A stretch of DNA of 64,000 nucleotides, taken from NCBI RefSeq assembly GCF_026000115.1, contig NZ_AP026867.1, positions 5,568,001-5,632,000 of the forward strand, in the 5' to 3' direction. The translations under genes and the position numbers were made by a program. Positions 45,071 through 53,302 of this stretch are shown one piece after another. The stretch's first letter is position 1, and each line of letters begins with the position of its first letter. A model generated the notes under the pieces. The model worked only from the letters and a program-made list of their open reading frames with translations. It ran no database searches and was not told where the DNA came from. The DNA is from Aureispira anguillae. GTDB lineage: Bacteria; Bacteroidota; Bacteroidia; Chitinophagales; Saprospiraceae.

Positions 45071-46819
45071 ATGGATGAATTAGAAAATATCACCGCCATC
45101 ACTTCATTAGATACACTTGTAAAGTCTTCTGAAAAGCCCTTCCAAATTTTTGTAAAAACGCTGAATGGATCAACCCTTGTTATAGACAACATGATCTCTT
45201 CAACTAAGATTTTAACCATCATGAATATCATACAAGATAAAGATGGTTTGCCTGTAGAAATACAGCGTCTTACTTATAGCAACAAAAATCTTGATTCTCG
45301 CAAAACTTTAGCGGATTACAAAATTGGAAAAGAAGCAACCTTAACTAGTCTTCTCCGCCTTAAGGGAGGGATGGGCGAATACAAAGCAATGGTTTACATT
45401 GATCAAAAAGATATGAATCGTGGAAACGTTAAGCAAGAAATAGAAGATACGGAAGGGGAAAGCAGAGCATTAAAAGATTGGGGGCGAAATTTGGAAGAAA
45501 ATGATGCTTTTTGGGATAAAATCAAAAATGACTTAAAATTGGATACACAACAATTTAAAGTTTGGAAACAAAAAAATAGCACCCATGTTGCCGCTCTTAT
45601 TCGAGAAATTACACATAGCGGTAATTGTGGCGATTTTGCAGAAGTCGTTCATTCTAAATTAACTCGTTCTACTGACAATCAATATGTTTATATGTTGGTC
45701 ATGCAGAATCCTTTGCCTGATGGGAAACAAGATTCGAACAGTGAATGGATGACAAACACTACAGATGAGGAGAAAAAAGCTTGGTTTTTGGCGGGCAGTA
45801 AGAAGAGAAAGCAAATCAATCAACAACGATTAAGCGACAGTAAACAAGCAATAAAGCCCAAAGAGTTTGACCACCAAATGTGCTTAACCTATCATGAGTA
45901 TAAAAGCGAAATATCCGAAATGGATCATGAACGTGCAATGATTGCTGATGGCTGGGATGGAAATATGGTTTGTACGCTCAAGCAATTTCTTGCTGGCACC
46001 AATGCTTATAAGATGTCCATTGATAAAAAAAGATTTAACATGGATTATCCCAATATTGCCATTTTTAATGGGACTAAAGCAGTCAAAGGATCTGGTCCAG
46101 ACGAATCTGATGTGGATATTGTTAACAAAATCATTACCGCTGAGTTGGATGATTATAAGACCAATGGCACTTACCAAAACGATAAAGATACCGCCAAGGT
46201 GAATTTCAGTGGTATTTTTAATATGAGCCCAAGACAAGGGGTCACTGATAAACGTACTTCTGAAACCATCAAAGTTTTCTTAGACAAAATTGACTTTGAA
46301 AATGATGCCGAACGATTCAAAGCAGAGTGTCTAGACTTAAGCCCTGAACAATTTGCAGCTTATTGCAAAACTGCAGATAGTGATAGAAAGAAAGTCATCC
46401 TTGCTGATAAAGAGTTAAAAGCAGGTTTAGTAAAAACGTTTGAAGTAGATCATAAAATGCTAGAGACCTTCTGCAAAGAATTCACAGATGATGAGTTTGT
46501 AGAGATGATTATTGCAAGTGAAAAAATTGCTAAGACTGTTATTAGCACGGATGCGATCGCTAATGTTTTTGCTAAAACGCTTGGTAAAATAACAGATGGA
46601 CAAAGCATGGTTGATGTGATCAAAGCAACAAAAAAAGCAGAGTCTAGCTATTTTGATGACTTCATAGAGGAAAACATTGAAGAATCAGGAGATGGCACAG
46701 CAATTTGGGTCAATATTATCAAATTATTAAAAAGCAAAGGAGAAAACGCATTGGCCGATTATGTCTTAAGCAAAATCCCTAGTTCTGAAAAATCTGATGT
46801 AGAACAAGAGTTAGATTAA
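45071..46819 (+). CDS. Ubiquitin-like domain fused to a putative cysteine protease/deamidase-like domain
   Basis: A 582-residue soluble protein without signal peptide. Residues 24-100 align with eukaryotic ubiquitin: FQIFVKTL at the start, IQDKDGLP, QRLTYSNKNLDS, TLADYKI, then LLRLKGG. About 35 of 76 positions are identical, with one inserted residue; Lys6, Lys33, Lys48 and Lys63 are kept, Lys11, Lys27 and Lys29 are lost, and Ile44 is Thr. The Gly-Gly is followed directly by MGEYK. Further on, SGNCGDFA (Cys186), FDHQM (His268) and ADGW (Asp293) form a Cys-His-Asp order as in papain- or transglutaminase-fold toxins. The C-terminal 200 residues are helical. It is probably an effector acting on eukaryotic ubiquitin biology, but the activity is untested. 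Confidence 0.75.
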   Translation: MDELENITAITSLDTLVKSSEKPFQIFVKTLNGSTLVIDNMISSTKILTIMNIIQDKDGLPVEIQRLTYSNKNLDSRKTLADYKIGKEATLTSLLRLKGGMGEYKAMVYIDQKDMNRGNVKQEIEDTEGESRALKDWGRNLEENDAFWDKIKNDLKLDTQQFKVWKQKNSTHVAALIREITHSGNCGDFAEVVHSKLTRSTDNQYVYMLVMQNPLPDGKQDSNSEWMTNTTDEEKKAWFLAGSKKRKQINQQRLSDSKQAIKPKEFDHQMCLTYHEYKSEISEMDHERAMIADGWDGNMVCTLKQFLAGTNAYKMSIDKKRFNMDYPNIAIFNGTKAVKGSGPDESDVDIVNKIITAELDDYKTNGTYQNDKDTAKVNFSGIFNMSPRQGVTDKRTSETIKVFLDKIDFENDAERFKAECLDLSPEQFAAYCKTADSDRKKVILADKELKAGLVKTFEVDHKMLETFCKEFTDDEFVEMIIASEKIAKTVISTDAIANVFAKTLGKITDGQSMVDVIKATKKAESSYFDDFIEENIEESGDGTAIWVNIIKLLKSKGENALADYVLSKIPSSEKSDVEQELD

Positions 46820-46842
46820 TTATTTCCCCACCTAAATTTAAA

Positions 46843-46862
46843 TCCCCCTTTGAATAGGGGGA
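46843..46862 (+). terminator. Weak hairpin between the ubiquitin-like gene and its neighbour
   Basis: TCCCCC (46843-46848) pairs with GGGGGA (46857-46862) round 8 bases. It lies 24 bases after the stop and 35 before the next ATG. The A run that follows is not a U tract, so it may attenuate or protect RNA rather than stop transcription. Confidence 0.4.
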
Positions 46863-46897
46863 AAAAACCAAACAATCACAAAAAAAAACACTATATC

Positions 46898-48136
46898 ATG
46901 ACTACGAAAGAATTAAAAAAAGACGCAAAAATTCTCATTCAAGAATTGGGTCTAACCGCATTGGTTTTTAATGCTTTTATTGAATTATTTGAAAAAGGAA
47001 AAATTGCTAAGCCTGATGTCCTCTTCAAAAAAAGTATTTCGAAGATAGGAAAAGCGGCCAAATATCCATTTCTATATATGGTTACCCCTAAACAAAAAAA
47101 CTTCTTCATGGGGTTTGACCTCCCTATCGGAAACGTTGCCATTGGTAAAGAATTAATGGCACTAAGAAAAAGCTTGTCTAAAACCAAGAAACCAAAAGAA
47201 CAACATGCTTTTGAATTGCAAATCGCTTTTTATGAGGAACTAAAAAAATTGAACCCCAAGGCTTTTGTCAAAGGTGTTGCCAAATTTAAAGAAGAAATAA
47301 AAACCGATGAAGGCACGGAAGTTTACTTAAAACCCCTAGCCAGTGGTTTGATTCGCAACAAAGTAGAAAAAGACCAAATCGGCAATTTAGTCAATACTTT
47401 TAGGTATACTACTCAGATTGGGGTTACGGTATTGTTTGATAGCCAAATCGGTGACGAAGAGGATGAAGACACAACGAATGACTCAAATCAGCAAGAAAAT
47501 TCCGCTAGTGCTCCAAAGGATAATATTTTAGAAGCCTTTCAGAAAGCCATAAAAGATGCAAAAGGCAAAGGAGCCGACGAATGGACCAAATTGTTAAGCC
47601 AAGTCAATAATCATTTGACCAAAGCAACAGACGAGCAGCAAAAGATAGGGCTAACAAAGTTGAAAAAAGAAATCTTATTAAACTATATCAAAAGTACAGG
47701 GGTCAATGTAAAAGATCAAAGCGAAGTAAAAAACTTATTAGATGAAATTGTCCATTCAATTCAGGTTTCTTTTACGCAGTTTATGATCGATGATTTCAAA
47801 TTGTCGGCAGATTTTAAAATGATCAATACTGCCCACGCTAGATTTTACAAAGCGGTTATGACAGCTCAGTCTCAAATGAACGTTTTGGTAAAAGCAGCTG
47901 GAATGGATTGGAAAGCAGATGATAACTTCGAACGGTTCAAAAAGCCTGTATCTATTTCTCTGCAAAAAGCGTCAAAGGCAAGAAATGTATTTAAAGTGTT
48001 GGCTGAAAACGATGCAAAAATCAGAAAATTAGCGGTAGTAAGAGACAAAGCAGGAGCCCAAGAAAAAATGGAGGCTTTGTTGGAACAAACTAAAAAACAT
48101 ACTCAAAAATTGATCTCGTTCCTAAAAGCAAGCTAA
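46898..48136 (+). CDS. Unrecognised helical protein encoded after the ubiquitin-like gene
   Basis: A 412-residue cytoplasmic protein from ATG 46898 (MTTKELKKDAKILIQELGLT); an upstream TTG is unlikely. Residues 1-195 form one domain, separated by an acidic linker (GDEEDEDTTNDSNQQE) from a second, strongly helical domain (about 220-412, ending QTKKHTQKLISFLKAS). No signal, TM or catalytic motif is seen. It is 79 bases after the ubiquitin-fusion gene and ends at a shared terminator, so the two are probably co-expressed. Chaperone/adaptor or a second effector are possible. Confidence 0.55.
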   Translation: MTTKELKKDAKILIQELGLTALVFNAFIELFEKGKIAKPDVLFKKSISKIGKAAKYPFLYMVTPKQKNFFMGFDLPIGNVAIGKELMALRKSLSKTKKPKEQHAFELQIAFYEELKKLNPKAFVKGVAKFKEEIKTDEGTEVYLKPLASGLIRNKVEKDQIGNLVNTFRYTTQIGVTVLFDSQIGDEEDEDTTNDSNQQENSASAPKDNILEAFQKAIKDAKGKGADEWTKLLSQVNNHLTKATDEQQKIGLTKLKKEILLNYIKSTGVNVKDQSEVKNLLDEIVHSIQVSFTQFMIDDFKLSADFKMINTAHARFYKAVMTAQSQMNVLVKAAGMDWKADDNFERFKKPVSISLQKASKARNVFKVLAENDAKIRKLAVVRDKAGAQEKMEALLEQTKKHTQKLISFLKAS

Positions 48137-48158
48137 TCGCCTTCGCTTAAAAAATAAT

Positions 48159-48202
48159 CATAGTTTTTAGCATTTTTTCAAAACATAATGTTAAAAACTA
48201 TG
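48159..48202 (+). terminator. Terminator of the ubiquitin-like two-gene unit
   Basis: A 15-base arm (48159-48173) pairs with 48188-48202 with one mismatch, and is followed by nine T. It lies 22 bases after the second gene. Confidence 0.8.
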
Positions 48203-48447
48203 TTTTTTTTTATAAAAAGCCCTAAATAACAACAACATCCAAGTTCTTGGCGTAATATTTATACATTAATTCTTAATATTTCTCCTAAGCCCCAATACCC
48301 TATTCAAGATGGCTGAATGTTGAAGTATATTGTTTCAAAAAGAACACTTACACTATAAAATGAATGGTTCCCAGAGCTTATTTTCATTTTTTATTGAAAG
48401 TTTTGAAACAAAAAGTATAATTTGCAGTATTAAAACTACATAATAAC

Positions 48448-48455
48448 TATTTTTG
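48448..48455 (+). promoter_or_regulatory. Possible promoter of the isopentenyl-PP isomerase gene
   Basis: TATTTTTG fits TAnnTTTG, 38 bases before the ATG. A TTTG lies at 48421-48424, 23 bases before it, slightly farther than usual. Confidence 0.45.
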
Positions 48456-48493
48456 CACTACCTTTGAAGCAGGATAGTAAACATTAATCGATT

Positions 48494-49546
48494 ATGGAAA
48501 ATGGTTTTTTAGAGCAGCAGCCATATATGGACAACGACTTAACAGCATCTTCACGTAAGCAAGATCATATACAACTTGCGTTTCAATCTCAAGTTGCAAG
48601 CAACAATCTAGACAATAGGTTTTATTATGAACCTCTACTGTCTGGACATCCTACGACAGAAGATGATACCTCATTTACCTTTTTGGGAAAAGACATACAA
48701 GCCCCACTTTGGGTTTCTAGTATGACTGGAGGTACAGAATATGCCAATTTAATCAATCATAACTTAGCAAGAGCAGCACGAGATTTTGGCTTTGGAATGG
48801 GTCTAGGGTCTTGCCGTGGTCTATTAACTAGTAATCAATATCTTCAAGATTTTGATGTACGAGATATTATTGGGGACCATTTACCACTTTATGCTAACTT
48901 AGGAATTGCACAGATTGAGCAACTATTTGACGAAAACAAACAATCCTTAATACAAGATTTAGTGTCTAAACTTCGTGCAGATGGCTTAATTATCCATGTT
49001 AATCCATTTCAAGAATGGCTACAACCAGAAGGAGATCACTTTCAATATCCTCCTATTGATACCATAAAACGAGTCATTGATGCTTTTCCTACTTTAAAAC
49101 TAATTGTAAAGGAAGTTGGACAAGGAATGGGCTATAAAAGTTTGGAGGCATTGTTTCAACTGCCCATTATGGCAGTTGATTTTGCAGCTAATGGAGGTAC
49201 CAACTTCGCTAAATTAGAATTGCTGCGTTCAGATGCTCAAAAACATGAAATCTATGCTAAACTAGCCAATATTGGGCACAGTGCAGAAGAAATGATTAAC
49301 ATGTCCAATCAGATTATAAAGACCTTAGGCAAGCAATGCCTTTGTAAAGAAGTTATTATATCTGGAGGAATAAAGGACTTTTTAGATGGATATTATCTAA
49401 TAAATAAACTATCTTCGCCTGCAATATATGGGCAAGCTTCGGCATTTTTAAAACATGCACGAGGCAATTATGAGGAGTTGTATGCCTACGTATCTACGCA
49501 AGTAGAGGGATTAAAACTGGCAAAAAAGTATCTAACAGTAAAATAA
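48494..49546 (+). CDS. fni: Type 2 isopentenyl-diphosphate isomerase
   Basis: A 350-residue FMN-dependent enzyme that interconverts IPP and DMAPP. Visible motifs include the N-terminal RKQDHIQLA, SMTGGTEYANLINHNLA, FGFGMGLGSCRG, IIHVNPFQEWLQPEGD, VDFAANGGTNFAKLE and the phosphate-binding SGGIKDFLDGYYL. These match type 2 IDI and not the type 1 Nudix enzyme. The gene is 50 bases before HMG-CoA reductase, so it supplies the mevalonate route to isoprenoids. Confidence 0.92.
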   Translation: MENGFLEQQPYMDNDLTASSRKQDHIQLAFQSQVASNNLDNRFYYEPLLSGHPTTEDDTSFTFLGKDIQAPLWVSSMTGGTEYANLINHNLARAARDFGFGMGLGSCRGLLTSNQYLQDFDVRDIIGDHLPLYANLGIAQIEQLFDENKQSLIQDLVSKLRADGLIIHVNPFQEWLQPEGDHFQYPPIDTIKRVIDAFPTLKLIVKEVGQGMGYKSLEALFQLPIMAVDFAANGGTNFAKLELLRSDAQKHEIYAKLANIGHSAEEMINMSNQIIKTLGKQCLCKEVIISGGIKDFLDGYYLINKLSSPAIYGQASAFLKHARGNYEELYAYVSTQVEGLKLAKKYLTVK

Positions 49547-49596
49547 ACACCCTATCATTAAGTTTTTATTTTCAAGGTTTTAAATCAAAGACCAAT

Positions 49597-50952
49597 ATGA
49601 AGAAGCCAACAATAGTATCTGGATTTTCTAAACTATCTAAACGAGGAAAAATTCGTTGGTTGGTAGAGAACTTCTTTACAAACCCAGAAGAGGTTGCCCG
49701 TGAACTCAAGAGTTTTTGGTATGGCGACCCACAAAAACAAAAAATATTTGATGATTTTAGTGAAAACACCGTTAGCAATTTTTATTTGCCTTATGGGGTT
49801 GTTCCAAATCTAGAAATCAATGGTAAACTATACTGTGTACCAATGGTTATTGAAGAATCCTCTGTTGTTGCAGCGGCTTCTGCTGCCTCCAAGTTTTGGC
49901 TAAAAAGAGGAGGTTTCAAAGCAGAAATTATTGCCACGCACAAGATTGGACAGGTTCATTTTGACTGGAAAGGGGATTACACAAAATTACATGCCCTGTT
50001 CCCTATCATCAAAAAACGCATTCACGATGATACCGCTCACATCACCTCCAATATGCGTGAACGTGGTGGTGGAATATCTAATATAGAGTTGGTGGATATG
50101 ACGCATCTTGAAGATAATTATTATCAACTTAAGATGACCTTTGAGACCTGTGACTCTATGGGAGCCAATTTTATTAATTCGACCTTAGAAGAAGCTTCTA
50201 GATCATTGCGTGCTTTTGTCAATGAGGAACCTACCTTAGTGGGTACTGAAAAAGAACTAACTATTATCATGGCTATTTTATCTAATTATACACCAGAATG
50301 TTTGGTGCGTGCATGGGTAGAATGTCCTGTTGATGAGTTGGGGACCTTTGACAATGGCAACATGGATTCTGCTACCTTTGCTTATAAATTTGATAAGGCG
50401 CTAAAAATTGCACACATCGATGTACATAGAGCCACGACACATAACAAAGGTATTTTTAACGGAATTGATGCAGTTGCTTTGGCAACAGGAAATGATTTCC
50501 GTGCAATAGAATCATGCGGACACACGTATGCTGCTCGTGATGGTAAATACAAGAGTTTATCTTCTGCAACAATAGAAAATGGAATTTTTAAATTTTGGTT
50601 GGACATTCCTTTGGCTATTGGAACCGTAGGTGGTTTAACTTCTTTGCATCCACTGGCTAAGCGTTCTTTGGAGATGTTAGGCAATCCATCTGCCGAAGAA
50701 TTAATGATGGTCATTGCAGCCACTGGATTGGCTCAAAATTTTGCTGCTGTCCGATCTTTGGTAACTACTGGTATCCAACAAGGGCATATGAAGATGCACC
50801 TGATGAATATATTGAACCATTTAGAGGCTAGCGAAAAAGAAGTTATCCTAGTGCTATCTCACTTCAAAGATAAATTGGTTTCGTTTACGGCTGTTCGTGA
50901 TTTCCTCAACCTTCTGAGAAACAATGCTTCACCAGAGTTAAAAATGAAATAG
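49597..50952 (+). CDS. mvaA: Hydroxymethylglutaryl-CoA reductase, class II
   Basis: A 451-residue HMG-CoA reductase producing mevalonate. ENTVSNFYLPYGVVPN and VIEESSVVAAASAASKFW (with the catalytic Glu) are hallmark segments, followed by IDAVALATGNDFRAIESCGH and GGLTSLHPLAKRSLEML. Length and lack of membrane anchor match class II enzymes. It is preceded by IDI-2 on the same strand, and followed by a strong terminator. Confidence 0.92.
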   Translation: MKKPTIVSGFSKLSKRGKIRWLVENFFTNPEEVARELKSFWYGDPQKQKIFDDFSENTVSNFYLPYGVVPNLEINGKLYCVPMVIEESSVVAAASAASKFWLKRGGFKAEIIATHKIGQVHFDWKGDYTKLHALFPIIKKRIHDDTAHITSNMRERGGGISNIELVDMTHLEDNYYQLKMTFETCDSMGANFINSTLEEASRSLRAFVNEEPTLVGTEKELTIIMAILSNYTPECLVRAWVECPVDELGTFDNGNMDSATFAYKFDKALKIAHIDVHRATTHNKGIFNGIDAVALATGNDFRAIESCGHTYAARDGKYKSLSSATIENGIFKFWLDIPLAIGTVGGLTSLHPLAKRSLEMLGNPSAEELMMVIAATGLAQNFAAVRSLVTTGIQQGHMKMHLMNILNHLEASEKEVILVLSHFKDKLVSFTAVRDFLNLLRNNASPELKMK

Positions 50953-51005
50953 GCTTTAGGGCTTTTATACTAGAAAAGAAAAAATATTTATCCTATATTT
51001 GAACG

Positions 51006-51033
51006 CATAAAGTTGTGGAAGAGCAACTTTATG
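51006..51033 (+). terminator. Terminator after HMG-CoA reductase
   Basis: A 10-bp perfect stem (51006-51015 with 51024-51033) and 8-base loop are followed by seven T. It is 54 bases after the stop. Confidence 0.88.
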
Positions 51034-51387
51034 TTTTTTTGTTTTTATAGCAATGAATATTTTTTAAATAAAGAAGTTGTTAAAAATAGGATTGCATTAA
51101 AAATGAGTCCCCCCCAAAGGAGCAACGAAGTGAATTTTGGGCAGGCAACTGCAAATTTAGAGTGTTAGAGGTGGAGCCAAGAAGGGTTTGGAATGAGGAT
51201 ACAACCAATTTAATGGTTCCTTATGTTGTCTTTCAACTCTTGGAATTGCCCAAATTTTGTCCTTGTGAGAATAAAAAATTGAGAAAATTTGATGCAGCAC
51301 AAAAAATACAAGGGCTTAATTAAGTTTTCCAAAAGTATAGGTTTGTAAATTTTTTTATGTAATTAAAATCGTTATATTTAATATAAA
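51034..51387. other. Intergenic gap without recognised gene
   Basis: The 350-base stretch holds no gene I can support. A patch at about 51107-51145 (CCCCCCCAAAGGAGCAACGA, then AGTGAATTTTGGGC) is unusual in composition and could be the edge of a dispersed repeat. Confidence 0.4.
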
Positions 51388-51705
51388 ATGGCTAAAAAAC
51401 CAACCAAGTTAGAATTATTATTGGAAGATGTTCCACCACCATTGCGCAATAAGTTTATTGTCGTCACTAGTCTTTTTGTGGTCTGGATGTTCTTTTTTGA
51501 TAATAATAGCATCATATCTCAATATCGATTACAAGCAACGTTGCAAGAACTCCAAGACAAGAAGGAGTATTATCAAACTGAAATTCATCAAGCAGAAAAG
51601 GATAATAAAGAATTGTTTACGGATGACAAAACTCGTGAAAAATTTGCTAGGGAGCATTACTATATGAAGAAACCAGATGAAGAAGTCTTTGTGATCGAGG
51701 ATTAA
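51388..51705 (+). CDS. FtsB/DivIC-like septum formation initiator
   Basis: A 105-residue protein with one N-terminal TM helix (KFIVVTSLFVVWMFFFD) followed by a coiled coil (ATLQELQDKKEYYQTEIHQA) and a DKTREKFAREHYYMKKPDEEV tail typical of DivIC/FtsB. Such proteins scaffold the divisome with FtsL and FtsQ. It is the only cell-division gene here. Confidence 0.88.
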   Translation: MAKKPTKLELLLEDVPPPLRNKFIVVTSLFVVWMFFFDNNSIISQYRLQATLQELQDKKEYYQTEIHQAEKDNKELFTDDKTREKFAREHYYMKKPDEEVFVIED

Positions 51706-51750
51706 TAATGGTACTTTAATCAATTCATTTGTCAAAAAGACAGTTATTAT

Positions 51751-51781
51751 TTTGTTCTCCTTTGTGGAATTTGTAAATTTG
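51751..51781 (+). promoter_or_regulatory. Bacteroidota-type promoter of sucD
   Basis: TTTG at 51751-51754, a 19-base spacer and TAAATTTG at 51774-51781 match the -33/-7 consensus TTTG-TAnnTTTG. The start codon of sucD is 47 bases later. This is the best promoter match in the window. Confidence 0.65.
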
Positions 51782-51827
51782 AGACACTATACAATTCAAT
51801 TAATAATCTTATAAATAAAGAAAAAAA

Positions 51828-52709
51828 ATGTCTGTACTAGTCAACAAAGATTCTAAGATCATTGTACAAGGTTTTACAGGGAAAGAAGGAACTTTCCATG
51901 CAAGCCAAATGATTGAATATGGCACTAATGTAGTTGGTGGGGTTACTCCAGGTAAAAGTGGTCAAACACACTTAGATCGTCCTGTATTTGGGACAGTAGC
52001 TGAAGCTGTTGCTCAAACTGGTGCAGATACTTCTATTATTTTTGTTCCTCCTCGTTTTGCTGCTGATGCTGTTTTAGAGGCTGCGGACTCTGGTATCAAA
52101 GTAATCATCTGTATCACAGAGGGTATCCCTGTTCAGGATATGGTTAAAGTTAAAGCCTTTATCGAAGATAAAGATGTTTGCTTGATTGGACCTAACTGCC
52201 CTGGTGTTATGACTGCTGGAGAGGCTAAAGTAGGTATTATGCCTGGCTTTATCTTCAAAAAAGGTAAAATTGGTATTGTATCTAAATCAGGTACCTTAAC
52301 CTATGAAGCAGCTGACCAAATCGTAAAAGCAGGTTTGGGAGTAACAACTGCTATTGGTATTGGTGGTGATCCAATTATCGGAACAACAACCAAAGAAGCG
52401 GTTCAAATGTTAATGGCTGACCCAGAAACAGAAGGTATCGTTATGATTGGTGAGATTGGAGGAAACCTAGAGGCTCAAGCTGCTCGTTGGATCAAAGAAC
52501 ATGGCACTAAACCTGTTGTTGGATTTATCGCTGGTGAAACAGCTCCTGTTGGTCGTACCATGGGTCATGCTGGTGCTATCGTAGGTGGTGCTGATGATAC
52601 TGCTGCTGCCAAAAAACGCATTTTGCGTGATTGTGGTGTATTGGTGGTTGATTCTCCTGCTGATATTGGAGCAACTATGATCAAAGCATTGGAATCTGTT
52701 CAAGCTTAA
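51828..52709 (+). CDS. sucD: Succinyl-CoA ligase alpha subunit
   Basis: A 293-residue TCA cycle enzyme, which with SucC forms succinate from succinyl-CoA. IIVQGFTGKEGTFHASQMIEYG is the CoA-binding start, IGPNCPGVM is present, and the phosphorylated histidine lies in GRTMGHAGAIVGG. Length is normal. SucC is not in the window, so the subunits are encoded apart. It has its own promoter and a strong terminator. Confidence 0.95.
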   Translation: MSVLVNKDSKIIVQGFTGKEGTFHASQMIEYGTNVVGGVTPGKSGQTHLDRPVFGTVAEAVAQTGADTSIIFVPPRFAADAVLEAADSGIKVIICITEGIPVQDMVKVKAFIEDKDVCLIGPNCPGVMTAGEAKVGIMPGFIFKKGKIGIVSKSGTLTYEAADQIVKAGLGVTTAIGIGGDPIIGTTTKEAVQMLMADPETEGIVMIGEIGGNLEAQAARWIKEHGTKPVVGFIAGETAPVGRTMGHAGAIVGGADDTAAAKKRILRDCGVLVVDSPADIGATMIKALESVQA

Positions 52710-52724
52710 ACATAAATTTTTTAT

Positions 52725-52763
52725 AAAAAAAGCCCCGTTGGAAATTCCAACGGGGCTTTTTTT
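52725..52763 (+). terminator. Terminator after sucD
   Basis: GCCCCGTTGG and its complement form a near-perfect palindrome, flanked by A7 and T7. It is 15 bases after the stop and would work in both directions. Confidence 0.92.
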
Positions 52764-53302
52764 ATGCTCATGCTAACCTAGGTGATTCAGTAGTAAAACA
52801 AAAATATATTTTAGTAGTTTCATTGTTTCGTAAAACATTATTTATCAATAGATAACAACAAAAGTAATTGTTTCTTTTTAACAAAGTAAACATTAGAAGT
52901 TTTAATCTAGCCCTCATTTTAGAGGCAAAATCGCAAAAAGCAGGGTAATTAATACCTGTTGTTCTTTTTGCATTGCCCAAAAAGAACCAAAAACGCTAGG
53001 ACTGGATGACTTCTTGGACAAAGTATCTTCTTGAAAGCTTAGGCTTTCAGAAACTCGCTTCGCTCAGACACCTGAAAACCTTATTTTTCCACAGGAAAAA
53101 TAGCAGCTTTCTACGGCGTACTTTGTTCCCAATCAGTCATATGCCCACCCAAAAAACTCTAAAAATGGGTTATGTGATGCTTAGAGAAAGATTCAAAGAA
53201 AGCTCATTGCCAAACGTTTCGTTGCAAAAATAGTAACAAATACACTAAGACGAATACATTTGTTTTACTCCTGAAAGTCCCTAACCTGTTTAAAAAGAAA
53301 AG
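52764..53302. repeat. Gene-free stretch with hairpins, probable dispersed element remnant
   Basis: No supported gene lies here. A perfect 10-bp hairpin (52961-52970 with 52978-52987) is followed by short palindromes, among them TATTTTTCC/GGAAAAATA near 53082-53102, and the motif CTCGCTTCGCTCAGA. The 75-codon frame at 53006-53233 has no recognisable protein character. It looks like a decayed repeated element. Confidence 0.45.

Noticed and set aside
45071-46819. Idea that the ubiquitin-like gene is eukaryotic contamination or part of a bacterial E1-E2-JAB conjugation operon
   Set aside because: It is continuous with AT-rich bacterial genes, without introns, and has bacterial terminators at both sides of the unit. 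No E1, E2 or JAB gene is found in the window.
51107-51145. tRNA or small RNA gene
   Set aside because: The GC-richer patch lacks a cloverleaf and TpsiC-arm-like sequence. No tRNA was found anywhere in the window.
53006-53233. 75-codon + strand reading frame between sucD and the permease
   Set aside because: It lies in a hairpin-rich, repeat-like stretch, has no protein-like composition or recognisable motif and no credible promoter or ribosome site.
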